A DNA stretch of 64,000 bases from Pocillopora verrucosa (taxonomy: Eukaryota; Cnidaria; Anthozoa; Scleractinia; Pocilloporidae): positions 2,738,620 through 2,802,619 of the forward strand of contig NC_089314.1 in assembly GCF_036669915.1 (NCBI RefSeq). Direction: 5' to 3'. The notes beneath the pieces were generated by a model that was not told where the DNA came from, did no database searches, and was given only the letters and a program-made list of their open reading frames with translations. Each line of letters opens with the position of its first letter. Position 1 is the stretch's first letter. Positions 25,009 through 37,990 of this stretch are shown in pieces. The position numbers were made by a program, and so were the translations under genes.

Positions 25009-26022
25009 ATGTCAAACTTAGAGCTACCAAGCCGAAGCTTACTTGCTGTCATAACTGAGGCAATTGCATGCGTTTCATTGAACATCACAAGCATCATTGG
25101 AAACAGTCTGGTTTGTATAGCAGCATACAGAAACACAAACCTGCGATCAACCACAAACCTGTATATCATTGCTTTAGCGGTCAGCGATCTACTGTGTGGA
25201 ACAGTAAACATGACGTTAGCTTCTGCAACGCTGATCATCGGAAGATGGGACTTTGGCGACGCTTTATGCCAATTTCAAGGCTTTTTTGATATGTTCACCT
25301 CTCAGGTGACCCCAGCAACTCTTGGTCTGACAGCAATTAACCGCTACGTGAAAATTGTAAAGACAAGCCATTACAAGAGGATTTTTTCGCCCCGCAGATC
25401 TAAGATATGGCTGAGTTGCTTGTGGCTTTCACTTGCACTTTACCTGTTGATTGCCCGTGCCACAAATTGGGTTAAAATCGATTTTATTCAAAGCTATGCA
25501 GTGTGCTCCTTTAATTACCCAACTAATGAAAGTCAAATCGTTCATTATTCCATCACTATCGGATTACTTTTTGTTTTACCGTTGTGTGTCGGCATTTTCA
25601 CTTATTATAAGATATTTCTGAAAACCCATGAGCATCAACAGAATGTAGTGTCATCGCTACGGAACTGTACTGACAATACTGCAGTAAGCAACACAGTGAA
25701 AGAAATAAAGCTTACTCGAATGTTGATCCTTGTGGCAGCAGGATTTTTGTGTTGCTGGATACCAATGTGGGCACTTGTCCTCTGGTTTCGCTTTTCCCCT
25801 GAAACCAGCTCAAGAATTACAGCATTGCTTGCCATGTTTTTCTTTTATCTGAGTGCTGTAATAAATCCCATCATTTACGCCTTTACAAATGGCGAGTTCC
25901 GCGGGGAGTTTCGCAAACTGCTCTGTTGCCGCCGTGAAAGGTCAAGAATTGTGCCAAAGAAAGCTGCTGCGTTTACTAGCAACGATCTCGTCGAACGAGA
26001 GGAACAAGGAGCAAACTTTTAA
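25009..26022 (+). CDS. Class A (rhodopsin-like) GPCR, melatonin-receptor-like, subgroup A
   Basis: Another intact single-exon receptor of 337 residues with the full set of class A landmarks: GN 31-32, LAVSD 56-60, Cys87, NRY 111-113 followed by VKIV, Trp139, Cys166, Pro191, CWIP 249-252 and NPIIY 286-290. Helix 8 ends in a Cys pair, followed by a basic then acidic tail ending in GANF. It is the closest paralogue of 14164-15177. Differences include Asp for Val in RWDFGDALC at the top of TM3 and Phe for Val in GFFDMF, near the likely ligand entrance. Of the subgroup A copies this one looks most likely to be functional. The start is backed by a splice acceptor eight bases upstream. Confidence 0.94.
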   Translation: MSNLELPSRSLLAVITEAIACVSLNITSIIGNSLVCIAAYRNTNLRSTTNLYIIALAVSDLLCGTVNMTLASATLIIGRWDFGDALCQFQGFFDMFTSQVTPATLGLTAINRYVKIVKTSHYKRIFSPRRSKIWLSCLWLSLALYLLIARATNWVKIDFIQSYAVCSFNYPTNESQIVHYSITIGLLFVLPLCVGIFTYYKIFLKTHEHQQNVVSSLRNCTDNTAVSNTVKEIKLTRMLILVAAGFLCCWIPMWALVLWFRFSPETSSRITALLAMFFFYLSAVINPIIYAFTNGEFRGEFRKLLCCRRERSRIVPKKAAAFTSNDLVEREEQGANF

Positions 26023-29000
26023 GTCTAGTGAATTTGTGTTAGTAAAACATCCTCTTTTAAAAACAGGACGGAAAAGTTATTCCATTCCTTTTTATCTTTT
26101 TTATTACGGTTGCTTTTTGTCATTGCTGTTTCTTGCTGTTGGTCGGTTTTGTTTTGTTTTCTACTATGCTATAGGGAAACCAGTTGGATAATTTATAGAC
26201 GCCTTAAAAAAGAGAAAGTGGTAAGAGAGAGAGAGACGGGGAGAGAGAGAGTAATATCGCAGAAGGCGCCTTTTTGAAATTTCAAACAAACCTGAATAAA
26301 AAAATCAAATTATTGGCCTCGACTTGAGTAGTTTCTTTTGAGGTGCTAATTTAGTTATTGTTTGCCAAAGAAAGCTTCTTAGATGTGGAAAGCGGTGTTG
26401 CTCGCATCAATCAGACCCCGCTGTCTAATATCATAAACTATTTATGGTGACTTCTCCTTGCCTAGTGCTGAACACGAGAAGACGACATCAGTTCACTTCT
26501 AAATTGTGGGAGGGTTGTGAGTAAGAACTGGATAGGTTTTTCTATGCGTGTGATGAAAATACAATGAATTGCAATTTGAATTTGGCAAGCACGATGATAA
26601 AATCGTTCAGTATAACCTTTTGCTTCTTCAGAATTTTTCTATCTATAACGTCAAAGCTTTTTCAGATCCAAGGGCTTGATGGTTAAATGGAAAATAAATT
26701 AATTTTATTCGACTTTCCGTTTGTTAACAGCCAGCTTCTAAAGCAGAATAACTTTCCCCTGAGTTTCTCTTTCTGATGCCTGTGATGTAATCAGTAACTT
26801 ATTTTCTATCCTCGAACATAAGATTTTTTTTCTAAATTCATAACAAATTAGCACAAAACGCTTTTAGTTGATTAGAGGTGACGCTCAGTCGTTTATGAAA
26901 AACTACAAGAGGACCAGAAAAGCCCTTGTTCGCAAGAAAAAAATTGAAAGTTCCGGTTCAAAGAGTGCAATTACCTTTAGAGACATTCCCCAAACTATTT
27001 CTATGAATAATTTTCCATATAGGCGCTTTAATTTGCAATCATGATTACAACATAATTAACAGCCGCCTACTAAGAACCTTGTAGGATATTTCGGAATCAG
27101 TTTCCCAACATAGCTTATTATTCGAAAGTCATATTTAAGCGGGTTTTTTTGTCGATTTAACGAAGATGATTGTAATGAAAATCATACTGGCGCAAAGTTA
27201 AGCTCTTTGGTTTTATTTAGGTGTAATTTTTATTTAGTTTGGCTGTGGTGATTAAAAAAGAAGAGTCATATATCTTTACAACTTTTTATGGAAATTTGAT
27301 CCAGCTTTTGCTATAAATTTCTCAGAGGTTCTTGCTCCGTTTGCGTTGAAAGTGTCAAACGATATTGACGAATGTATTGGCTAAAGAACCGTGTAAATGG
27401 TACCTAGTTTGAATAGATTGATATAAAGTTAAAGGTGGTTAAAGAGGAGGCTTTGGTTCCCTAGTTCCCCCTTGCCCTATCAAACGACAAGAGTATTATC
27501 CGGAGATCTGAGAAAATTCGTGGGGCACTCCCCGGGGGTTGGCTACACCAGCTCGTGTTTGATCCCTAACGAACCTCTTCGACCTACTGAGAGTATCATC
27601 GAGTATCCAGCTCTACTCATTTTTGCCAGGATATTTACATATATACAACGGTATAATAATTAAAGTTTTAAAATATTTCCACTTTTATGTGCAGCAGTAT
27701 TTACAATAAATAAAAGATGTAATTGAATGGTTTACATGTACAATTCCATCTACACAGAGGGTTGCAGAGGTCAGGATTTGTTTGGAGGCCTTGACAAGAA
27801 TTTCGACGCGAATTTTGCCACAAAAAAAGAGAAGGATGTGAGATGTGTTTGCATTGTGTGCTCCATTGCAATTTCACGATTTTGGTTAGTTTTTGATTAA
27901 GACTAACTCTCCTTGACATTTCAAACCGCGTCTCGCAAATTTGAAAGAATTTCCTTAAAACTTCGCCGAGATATTAGCACACGGGCTAAACAATAGGCCG
28001 AGGAAGACTAGATGCTAGTTTCTGTCATCCATGTTAGAACAATATGTAAACGTCAATAACTCCCAAGCATTTCGACTGATTGCCAAGATATTTCCAGGAT
28101 TGATAGAATATCCCCTGAGCTACCTGACGATGTAAAACATGCATCCTCAATCGGCACACAAAAAGCATATTACTAAGGAACAAAAAGACATAGAACAATG
28201 CAGCATATTTGCACCAAACCATTTGAAAATGTTCAGTTCAGCGTCAATAAACACATGACCATGAAAAAGCATTTATACAGGTCCTCTACTTTTAATAAGG
28301 AGGTCCCAACATGTTCATAATTGTATCACACAGCCCCCTTAAGTTTAAATCGACATAACAAATAAGCAACTGCCTCTAACTCTGAAAAATGCACCCGACT
28401 GTCTCTGTCAAATCTTACACACCTTTCCAGATAGTTGAGTTGCCTGGGAATAGTATCTAAAGGGAGCTAAAAGCATGAACAAATAGAGCTCAAAAAGTGT
28501 GTACTTACTAGCAAAAGGTTTCCAATAAAGGGTATCTCATGTATCATCATGAAGTTTCTTACACTGAGGGATTAATTAAGCAAGTCAATGTATTCAGATT
28601 TCATATTTCATATTTCAACAGCACGTGTTTGAACAGGAGTGATGTTTCCCCCGAAATATAGACAATCTATCACTTTACTCATCGTATAAGAATCAAGTAA
28701 AACAGTAAAGGGAAAGTGCCTAAAATTGTCTATCAAAGATGACGTATTTGACCGTATTAAGTAAACCTTATTAATTCAGAAAACAGCTCACTTTTAAAAT
28801 TCATAAAAATTTGCGTTTCAATATTTTGCCAAGAACTTTAAACTGCAGGTCAACAACGATAAGAATCATCTAAAATGCGAAAAAAAATATTTGATAATAC
28901 TGTCTTTCCTACTAACCCTTACCATCAAATGTCATACTAAAGAAAAGATTCAAAAGCTCAATTTTTTAAAATTAAACGTGTCATATCTCAATTCCAAGTG

Positions 29001-29394
29001 GTTAAGCAGGAATGGTTTTCCACTAAAAGATAGGCAACTTGTCACTCTACTCACTGTGTAAGAATCAAGCAAAACAGTAAAGGGAAAGTGCTTACAAGTC
29101 AAAGATGACCTATTACACTGAGAAAAAATATAAAGACAGACCAGCACAGACGCCCCATATGGCTTAATAAGTTATTTATGGGCTTGAGGCAGTGACCGAC
29201 GTCTTTGCTTAAAAATACTGCCCAGTCGGAAAAACAAGATATAGTTATGAAAAGTGACAACGAAGAGATGGATGTACTCGGCGACTCAGGAATGCATTAC
29301 CGCTGCCCGTGGGCAGAGATAAGAAAATAAGGACTGCGCTAAGAACCAATCAGAATGCAGGATTCGTTAACGTGCTCTCTGAGAAAAAAATAAG
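26023..29394. repeat. Subgroup A unit 3 downstream spacer and unrelated intergenic DNA
   Basis: 26023-27430 aligns with 15178-17740. 27457-27790 repeats the block at the start of the window. From about 27800 to 29160 I recognise nothing; a roughly 90-bp block with 'aaacagtaaagggaaagtgc' appears twice (28680-28735 and 29050-29100). 29165-29393 is an inverted copy of 42728-42945. Confidence 0.6.
29165..29393 (-). repeat. Dispersed repeat, inverted relative to 42728-42945
   Basis: The reverse complement matches 42728-42945 over its length, including 'agcaaagacgtcggtcact' and 'ctgattggttc'. It directly abuts the LINE tail relic at 29395. Confidence 0.85.
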
Positions 29395-29535
29395 GCATAT
29401 TGTTGGCTGCCACATTCGCCAGGTACTTGCTGAGAGATAATATACCAGGTGGCCCTGCGAGCACGCAAGGAAATGTATAGAAAACACTGGAAAGACATTA
29501 CTGACAGTTGATACAAAAGTCGCAGAAAATGAAGA
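29395..29535 (+). mobile_element. LINE C-terminal relic, copy 1
   Basis: Matches 45225-45365 ('ggtggccctgcgagcac', 'gatacaaaagtcgcaga'). The longer copy at 45172-45660 encodes the tail typical of LINE reverse transcriptases, so this is the same element. Frames are broken. Confidence 0.65.
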
Positions 29536-29767
29536 TATTTAAAAGGTAAAAGGCTCTTGCACTAAAAAGTACCTCAATTTGGATGAGGTAAACGTGAACT
29601 TTGGAGACAAAGTATTAGTTAGCCACCTTAAAACCATTTTGGGGAAATTTTCCCGTGGAATTAAGGTTAGTTACAGATATCTCACGTAATACATTTTTCG
29701 CTTTTTAAACATAATTTTGAACTCTAAAAGAAATACACTCTCTGAACTGCGACGGAATAATAACGAA

Positions 29768-30593
29768 TAGTAGAGATGCCGTTAGCTTTGCCACGCTGAT
29801 CATCGGAAGATGGGTCTTTGGCGACGCCTTATGCCAATTTCAAGGCTCAGTTGATGTATTTGCCAATTATGTTACCCCGGCAAACCTTGGTTTGACAGCG
29901 TTTAACCGTTACATGAAAATTGTGAAACGAACCACCACAATAAGATTTTTTCGCCTTGCACATCTAAGATATGGTTGAGTTGCTTGTGGCTTTTCCTTGC
30001 ACTTTACCTGCTGATTGTCCGAGTCACAAATTGGATTAAAATCGATTTTATTCGAGGCTACGCAGTGTGCTCCTTTGATTACCCAACACGTGAAAGTAAA
30101 TCGTTCATTATTCAATCACTGTTGGATTACTTTTTGTTTTACCGTTGTGTGTCGGCATTTTCAGTTATTATAAGATATTTCTCAAAACCGATGAGCATCA
30201 ACATAATGTAGTCTCATCGTTACAGAACAGGAGTGAAAATGGTTCAGTAACCAACTCACCAACTCAGTGAGAGAAATAAAACTTACTCGAATGTTGCTTC
30301 TTGTGGCAGCTGGATTTTTGTGTTGCTGGATACCAATGTGGGTATTTGTCCTCTGGTTTCGTTTTTCCCCTGAAACCAGTTCAAGAATTACAGTATTGCT
30401 TGCCGTTTTTTTCTTATATTTGAGTGCTTCAATCAATCTCATTATTTACGACTTCACAAATGGCGAGTTCCGCAGAGAATTTCGCAAACTACTCTGTTGC
30501 CGCCGTGAAAGGTCAAGAACTGCGCCAAAGAAAGCGGTTGTGTTGCCTGCCAACGATCTCGTCGAACGAGAGGAACAAGAAGCAAACTTTTAA
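29768..30593 (+). pseudogene. Class A GPCR pseudogene, subgroup A, 5' truncated
   Basis: Starts inside TM2 (VEMPLASATL level) and runs to the tail (EEQEANF) at 30593. TM1 and half of TM2 are missing: the DNA before 29768 is spacer text that elsewhere lies several kb upstream of the receptor (compare 4580-4760), so one deletion joined spacer to gene. Several one-base deletions (near 29790, 29935 and 30096) and a short duplication near 30253 break the frame. The last part (30267-30593) is still open and holds FLCCWIPMW, while NPxxY reads NLIIY. Too damaged to give a receptor. Confidence 0.88.
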
Positions 30594-33500
30594 GTCTAGT
30601 GAATTTATGTCAGTAAAACATCCTCTTTTTAAAACAGGACGCAAAAGTTATCTTTACAACTTTTACTGGAAATTTAGTCTAGCTTTTAAGGTGCGTGCTC
30701 CGTTTACCTTGAAAGTTTCTGGAGATATTGACGAATGTATTGGCTAAACAGCCGTGTAAATGGTGCCTAGTTTGAAAAGATTGATATAAAGTTAAAGGTG
30801 TTTAAAAAAGGAGTCTTTGGTTCCCTGGTTTCACCCCCCTGGTCACGACGTGAGTATTATCCTGAGAGAGTTCGTGGGGCAGTCTCCGGGGATTGGCAAC
30901 CCTAGCTTATGTTTGATCCCTGACTAACCTCTTTGACCTACAGGGGGTATCATCAAGTAACCAGCTCGACTCATTGTTGCCAAGAATTTTTTCATATAGA
31001 CAACGGTATAATATTTGAAGTTTTAAAATATTTGCAATTCAATGCCCAGTAGTATATGTACAATAAATAAATGATGTAATTCAGCGGTTTATATGTACAA
31101 TTCTATTTACACTTAGGGTTGCAGAGATTAGGATTTATTTGGAGGCCTGCCCGCTTCGGAAAATTTTAACTTTTTAATAGCACCTGACCCCTCCCTCCTG
31201 GGCCAGGATGTGTTTTAACGCGTTTTCTTCCCGTAACAAAGCAATACTTCAGGTCTCAGCGATCGTAAATAAATAATTTCTTTTAGCAATAGACTGCCCT
31301 TCCTATCGGTTTTCCATCGGAATAACCCACGTCGGATGTTGGAAGGACACGAGAAAAGTTTGTAAACCACGAAATAGAGCACGGAGGCGAGTGATTTACA
31401 AACTTTTCGAGAGACTGTGACCTTAGCTAAATTTATGCGAAGGTAAGACTTACTGTCGTCAAGACAGTTTGATTCATGTCATCTTCATCCTCTCTTTTCC
31501 CTTTTTTTTCGGAGTGCTAACTTGACAAGTTCTTAGTAAATATGCCGTTGTCCTTGCGAATCTAAGCAGCTGACGATAACCAGTTTCACCTCTAAGTGTT
31601 CCGGTTATGTCGCGTACCCAAGTGTAGGGAACGGTAAGTGTCAACCACAGCATACAAAACTTGATTTCTTCAGCTTTATTCACAAACCAAATATCGCACA
31701 CATGCAGTGAAAACTGCGTAGCAAATTATGATTGCGTAATTAGAAACAAGGCTAAAGAAATTACAAGCAAAATAGAAGTCAAGAAAGGCAAAAGGCGATC
31801 AATATGTACAATGGTAACTCACGTCTGATCCTGCGTGAAAAGAAAGGTGAGCAAATAACTCCGAAAAGGTAACTCCGGTGAATCCAAAAGGAAAACTCCA
31901 ACTACTTCGATACTGAATACTCCGATCACTGAGCGGTCACGCAAGCGATTCCTTATTTAAGCTAGATTGATAGCTAAATCACATGGTACAATAAGCTCCG
32001 ATTAATGATTAAAAACATGAACAATGGAACGATAAAAAACGATAATAAAAATAAACAAAGCTGCAATGATTGAATTATATATGGAAACAAAACACGAATT
32101 CTAAAGTTTCTTTTCACTACATTACGGATACTTAAACGTTCATCACAACAGGTTATCTTTCTCGATTTCTCGCAGCATGATTTTAGCTTCTACAAAGACG
32201 AGGACAAATCATCCAGTGGAACCTAAACACAAGCTTGGATAGGACAGTAAATAAATAAAATGATTTGAACTGACATCGCCACTCGATATTCATAATCCGT
32301 TACGGGACGGTGGGTAAGAAGAACGTAACTCTGTGAAAAAAGAGTGAGAATAAAACCAGTCTTCTGTGTTTTCCCGAATGCATTATCAAGTTTTTAAAAT
32401 ATATTTTGGGTTACTGAATGTCTGATGTGATCAGATTTTAGAAGGCTTCGAAAATTTGTGTCCGAAGGCACACCTGGAAAAAAGCAAGAGAGTGAATCAT
32501 CTTACTCGGTAAGAAAACCAAACCATTGAACTTAAGTTCGAACAAGCCTCAGATGAATTTTTTTTTTCTTTCTTCGTCTTGAAACTAAGTGTCCTAAATT
32601 ATGTGGAGCGGCTGAGTCATTATAGTGCTTTTTCAAAACCCTAATTGGGAATGAAGTTGGCCAAATGACAATTTTGGCATCGTACCCTTCAGGGTGGGAA
32701 CATCGAACGGTAAAATGGGAGAGAAACGATGAGTTGTGACACATTTAAATAAATCGATTGTTTCCCATTAATAATTACCATTGTCTTAAAATGATAAGGG
32801 TTGGAAAGGAAGAAAAAATGCTCTATTTGACGCAACATAAAAAGCCAAAACCGATCTAAAGCATAAAGTTGTGGCAGGAACAAGACTCTACCGTTTTGAG
32901 TTCGATTTTCCGATGAAAATGGCTCTTCGCCCGTTGCGGGAATTTTAAGAAGAAAAAAATCAACAGCAGGACCAAAAAAAAAAAAATACAAAAAATGAAA
33001 TTCCTTTTAGTAGCAATAAACGTAACAGTTCCGCTTATACGACTTGATTGTTGTTCTTGTTGCAATTGTTTTCTTTCTCTCTTTTTTTCTAATGTCATTT
33101 AATTACTATTCTTTACAAAGAAAATGTACATTTTTCAGTCAAGATTTTTTTTGTTTCTTTCGCCTTCCCTCGAACAGGAAATAATTATTCTAATTTCTCA
33201 TGTGTAAGCGGATATGCGAGGAAGGAGCCTGCTGTTTTTAAAGCGCACTCGAAATGATAGCTATATCCAACCAATGAAAGAGCCACGTTCACCCTTGATT
33301 AATTCTGGATGCTTTTCTTCTTTCTGATTTTTTTATCAGCTGATATTTTTAACTTTCTATATTGGAAAATGATCAACCAATAGAAATGTGTGATTATAGT
33401 TTTTCCATGTTCTTTTGGTTTCTTTCCAATAAACGAAAATATTCCTACTATGTGCAAGTACACATGGAGGGGCCGCGCTGTTTCTAATATTGACACGAAA

Positions 33501-34117
33501 TGATCGTTATGACAATTTTAAAAAGTGAGGTACGTTGAGTTTTGAATGATTTGATAGGCTACCTGTTTCATGCTACTATTCCAAGTTGTCCTCAGTACTT
33601 TGCGATATTGCTTTTTGAACCGAGCGAAGCGATGCTTTGGCTTTTTGAAATTATTTTTTGGTTGTTTGACGGAAATCAACAGCGCTCCACGTTCTTGTTA
33701 ATAAACGGACACACAAGGAAGACCCTTGCTGTTTGCATATTTTTCGCTAAATGACAGTTATGAAAATATTATGGATGAGAGGCATTAACTTTTCAATTAT
33801 TTTAGTTTATGATGCAGTTTTAAACAGATAATCATCCTAATAGAGACAAACTGAACGCGTTTGATATGTTTTCGTGAATTTTTTTTTTCTAGGGACCCAT
33901 TCTATTTCTTAGTAATCAATACAAAAATTATTTTACTTATTATGATTGAAAGTAAACAGGAAATCGAGCAACTTCCATCAGAGCAGGTGGCATTCAGTTG
34001 CAATAAGCTGAGAAGTCGCAAATTCGCTGTTCATCCTTCCGTTGATTTGCGCCGACCGTTTTCATTGGTCTGTACAAATAAAAGAGGTAAGTCTTCCAAT
34101 AATCGGCTTGATCAGAG
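30594..34117. other. Intergenic between the A and B arrays, no gene recognised
   Basis: 30594-30800 is the receptor 3' flank and 30815-31266 the third copy of the block at the window start. 31354-31407 contains a stem with 14-bp arms ('gaaaagtttgtaaa' and complement). From 31440 to 34117 several ORFs of 60-100 codons occur on both strands, but none shows a known domain or convincing splice context. Confidence 0.5.
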
Positions 34118-35229
34118 AAACCAAAAGTAATTCTAAAAGCTGCAGCATTAGCCATCAGTCCTATTTAAGTAACGGATATCAACAGTGCGCGTTATTTTTT
34201 ACTGATACTCGTCCACAGCATACGGAGAGGTAAATAATCAGGTATGTGAAAGTTTCCCAAATATATGTTCATCCTTAACAGGTAAGCTCCCTCCTTCGGT
34301 TTGATTCTGTAGTGATTGATAGTTGTAACCGCCCTCTCGAATCCCTTTCAAATATGTTGAGGACTTGATGGAGAATGCTTAGTCAGGAAAACACCGAATG
34401 TCTAAGTTGAGAAAGAAAGAATTAATTGCCGCTCCTTCGATCAGATTTCTTATCGTACAGTCGGAGAGATAGTAGATCACGAGAGCTAAGGATCTCTGCG
34501 GAAAAGAAGGTTTCACTGGTCAAAGCCCACAAGTCAGTTAAAATGGATCGGACGCAGTGAGATGATTTGCTTAGCTTCTATTGACATCACAGAAACAAGC
34601 GAATTATGAAACCAGCCTGTTAATAAATGTGTCAATATTAATAAAATGAGGGCAGCCACTTGTTTACCAAACATAGTTGGAGCAGGTGATAATATACCTT
34701 GTAAAATTAAAAGTAAAACCTCCCTTCCAATATAGATTGGTTGCCATGATTACCAATTTATTTAATTATGTCCGTCAACCATTCTGTCGCTGTTGAATTC
34801 GTTGCGGTATTCAATTTTGATCACTTGACAGTTTTACTTGCCGATATGATTCAGTGAGTGCTCAAAGTCGTAGAAGGCAAATAAAGCGCTTAAAATTGGA
34901 AAATTTATTTGCGCAATAGATGGAGTTGCACGGTGGTTCGCAAAATAACGGAATGTTGGTGGCAGTTCTGTAACATAGTTTTAGGGGCCCTAAAGAAACC
35001 AGATCTACGTGCTTCTGAGTTTTTATTTTAACGCGGCAAAAATCTCACAAGTTCATAAATTGCACAAGTTAATAAACACATTCACTTTGCTTAATAATGG
35101 GAATTATAAGAGAGGAGGAAAAGTAAGGTGAACTCTATAAGTTTATTTCATTCCATGTTATTTATCTAATATTGCGGTCTTGATGCTCTGTGGCGCGGAA
35201 AAATAATCATTAGCTCTAGCATGACAGTT

Positions 35230-35640
35230 TTAGTTAAATGAAAAGAATTTTAATAAATCTTGTGGATCTCTTCTTTTAAAATATGAGTTCTGTGCTGTTA
35301 TACCATAGTACATTTGTGCGATAGATTCAATTGCGCGAATGAGTACTGCATCCTCATTTAACACGCTCATAAATTGTGGGCCAGTTTTAGGAGGCAACTT
35401 CTCTTTACAGACCATTACAAGTACTTGGTTGAAAATGTCATCAAACAATTGGTTCATTCGCGCGATCACCTAGACATGAATCAATTAAGGAGTTTGGAGA
35501 ATTAATACTTACGTTAAGAATTGAGACAGACTGATAAAGAATGAAGGAATTAAGCGGTTCTGAGAATAATCTCTGCAAAACAATGTTTTGTTTACGTTGA
35601 TAAGTGAAAATGTGACATCTCAATTTTGACGCTAACTTTT
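35230..35640 (-). pseudogene. Possible degraded exons of an unrecognised gene
   Basis: On the minus strand a 79-codon run ends at 35230 (LPPKTGPQFMSVLNEDAVLI and more). Just before it is an AG (about 35470), a 43-base gap and a good donor, 'aac' then 'gtaagtatt' (about 35512). A possible small exon lies between an acceptor-like 'tgttttgcag' and that donor. In the other copy (about 49590-49930) the acceptor AG has become CG and the run has a stop and a shift. I recognise no family. It could be a relic or chance; a 43-base intron would be unusually short. Confidence 0.25.
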
Positions 35641-37689
35641 CTGGTGAGCAAGGTAGTGGTTTGTAATTTTTATTTACGTATTGAACACTTTTAGTGTTTA
35701 AAGTGGTTTGATATCAGTATAGGTGAGAAGAAAAAAAAATGTGCCTTTCGAAAACAACTCATAACACGTCCTTCACTCCGTTTGATAGAGGCGTTTTGAA
35801 TATAATATGTTAATGAGTGTAGCAGCTTCAGTTAAATGAAGTCCGACATCAACTTATTTAACAAAACGAAATTATGAGACGGTAAACCAAATTGAAATAT
35901 ATCAATCAGTCAGACAGCTTTCAACTGTGTTTCAAGGTGCATTTTTTTTTCGTATCCTTTGAAAGTGACCGTTCGTGAGGAGCCGAATACAGTTGTACGC
36001 TGTGCCTGGAGAATTTCACTTCTTGTTGATGGAAACAACTCACGCTCAAGGATGTGAACGGCAAAGATGCATGATGCCATAATTCTGGCAAACAAGGTGA
36101 AACCTTTATGGCACAGCCAGTAAGAGCAAATTAAGTTCATACACGTGCATCACCCGATCACTAAAGATAGATAAGTAAATGCTGGTATAAATTAAGGTCT
36201 TTAGGTGATTCGTCATCTCGTTTCGTCGGAAAGGTGTTCATTTTGATTACCTGTTTCTGCTATTGTTGTCACCTCCAATGTCTAGTAAGTCAGGCAATAA
36301 ATCGCCTCAGCCGATTTTTTTGTTTGTTTGTTTGTCTGTTTTTGATTATGTTCTATATTTTTTCTTTATTGAGAATCTCGAACTCAAATGGAGGTGAATA
36401 CATTTGCGAATCAGAAGGTTTAGCCTCAAAACAATTCATGAACCGCGGATTCTTGCAAACAAGAAATACCGTTTAATGTCACAGATTCCGGATTCTTTCC
36501 GTATACAAATTCGAATTGTAATTAATCGGACTCTTAGCTATAATGATCAGTTGCTTGACCTTGATTGGTATGTTAGAAAACTGTCGAGTCAGCTCATTTG
36601 AAAAAGTTGGTAAAACTTTCCCGCTGACTTCTATATCCACAGGGCACTGTGACAGAAACGGCGTCTTTGGATAAAGTCGAAATTCTTTGCTGAGAATGTA
36701 AGTACTGTGTTGATTCCCTTTGAGCAAATTAGTCGTTACACTCTTTATCCAAAGCTTTTACCGCCAGACATGGAATTCACTATATAGACGGCGATCAATT
36801 TTAGGCCTTTAGCCAAAAATTCGAAATAGGACGAGACAGCTAGGGTTTCAAAATAGGATGAAAAATTGAGACCGAAACGAAAAAAAGGTTGTATACGAGC
36901 TACAGGCGAACATTTCGACAAAAAAAATTAACGGAAGTAAAAAAATTCACATCAATTTCACACATCTAAGATACCCTGTGGGTTGCCCTGGTTTTCTCTT
37001 GTCTATAATCGCCATCTTGATTTTAAACAATATACAGTATACCGTTTCAAGATGGAGAGCGACAACTCCCATTAACCACTAAGATGACTTATGAAAATCG
37101 CTATGTCCGAGAAGATGTGAGTTAAACAATTAATCTTTGAATTGATCTCTTAATCGAGCTCGCCCTTCCCCAACTGCAAAATGGCCCCAATCAACTCAAC
37201 TGGCCTTGTTTTATAATCATCAGTTCTGTATTCATTTCACAACCTAGAAGGGTGAAATGGTTTCCTGTTAATCCTACTACCATGTCCGACGAAGACAAAT
37301 ATTCTGACTTACGAAAGAATCGTCACGATTAATCAAGCTATCTTGTTCTAAGCCAATATCCGGATTTTCTCTTACTTCCTCCCTTAATGGAAAAAAAATC
37401 ACTCCAGCTCGTGCACAATATTGAACTTTCAGTTTATTTCGTAACCAATTGTTTAACTTATAAAAGAGAATGTATTGTTTCGAATGTATGCTTGGCATTT
37501 GATTCATCGTTTTCTGAATGCTTTTTCCCTTTTCTAGTACAGATTCTAATCGTACTTAAATAGCCGCGTGGAATTACCACGAAAAACTAATTTAAAATAT
37601 TGAGCGAATCACCACTCTGATCACAAAATTTTCCAATTTCATACTGGTTCTGAACAACCTTCTGCCACTGCATGAACTGAGCATGTTAC

Positions 37690-37990
37690 ACGAATTTTGA
37701 AACATGATATTTCGCCTTTTTTTAAAGCCTGAGGGCGAAAGTTATCTGCATCATTTACCCGGCTTGTACTTAAGCTTGACGTATTTACATATGACTGACT
37801 CAATCTGCAACGGAACCGAAATAACCTCATTTTCACTTTTCAAACCAATCACACCTAATTTAGTTCGAATTACACGAATTTTGAAACACGATATTTCGCG
37901 TTTTTTTAAAGTCTGAGGGCGAAAGTTATCTACATCATTTACCCGGCTTGTACTTAAGCTCATTTTCACTTTTTAAACCAATCACACCTA
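37690..37990. repeat. Local repeat of about 183 bp, two copies plus a partial
   Basis: The text with 'acacgatatttcgcg', 'gcgaaagttatctacatcat' and 'cccggcttgtacttaagct' occurs from about 37690 and 37873, with part of a third from 37959. The other B unit has its own, differently arranged version at 52093-52500. Confidence 0.8.

Noticed and set aside
35910..36140. Minus-strand ORF shared with 50248-50466 (starts MNLICSYWLC)
   Set aside because: Similarity is expected from the unit duplication. The two C-termini diverge by frame and no domain is recognisable.
37639..37969. Repeated minus-strand peptides in the 183-bp repeat
   Set aside because: The peptide repetition follows from the DNA repeat, and the other unit does not keep the frame.
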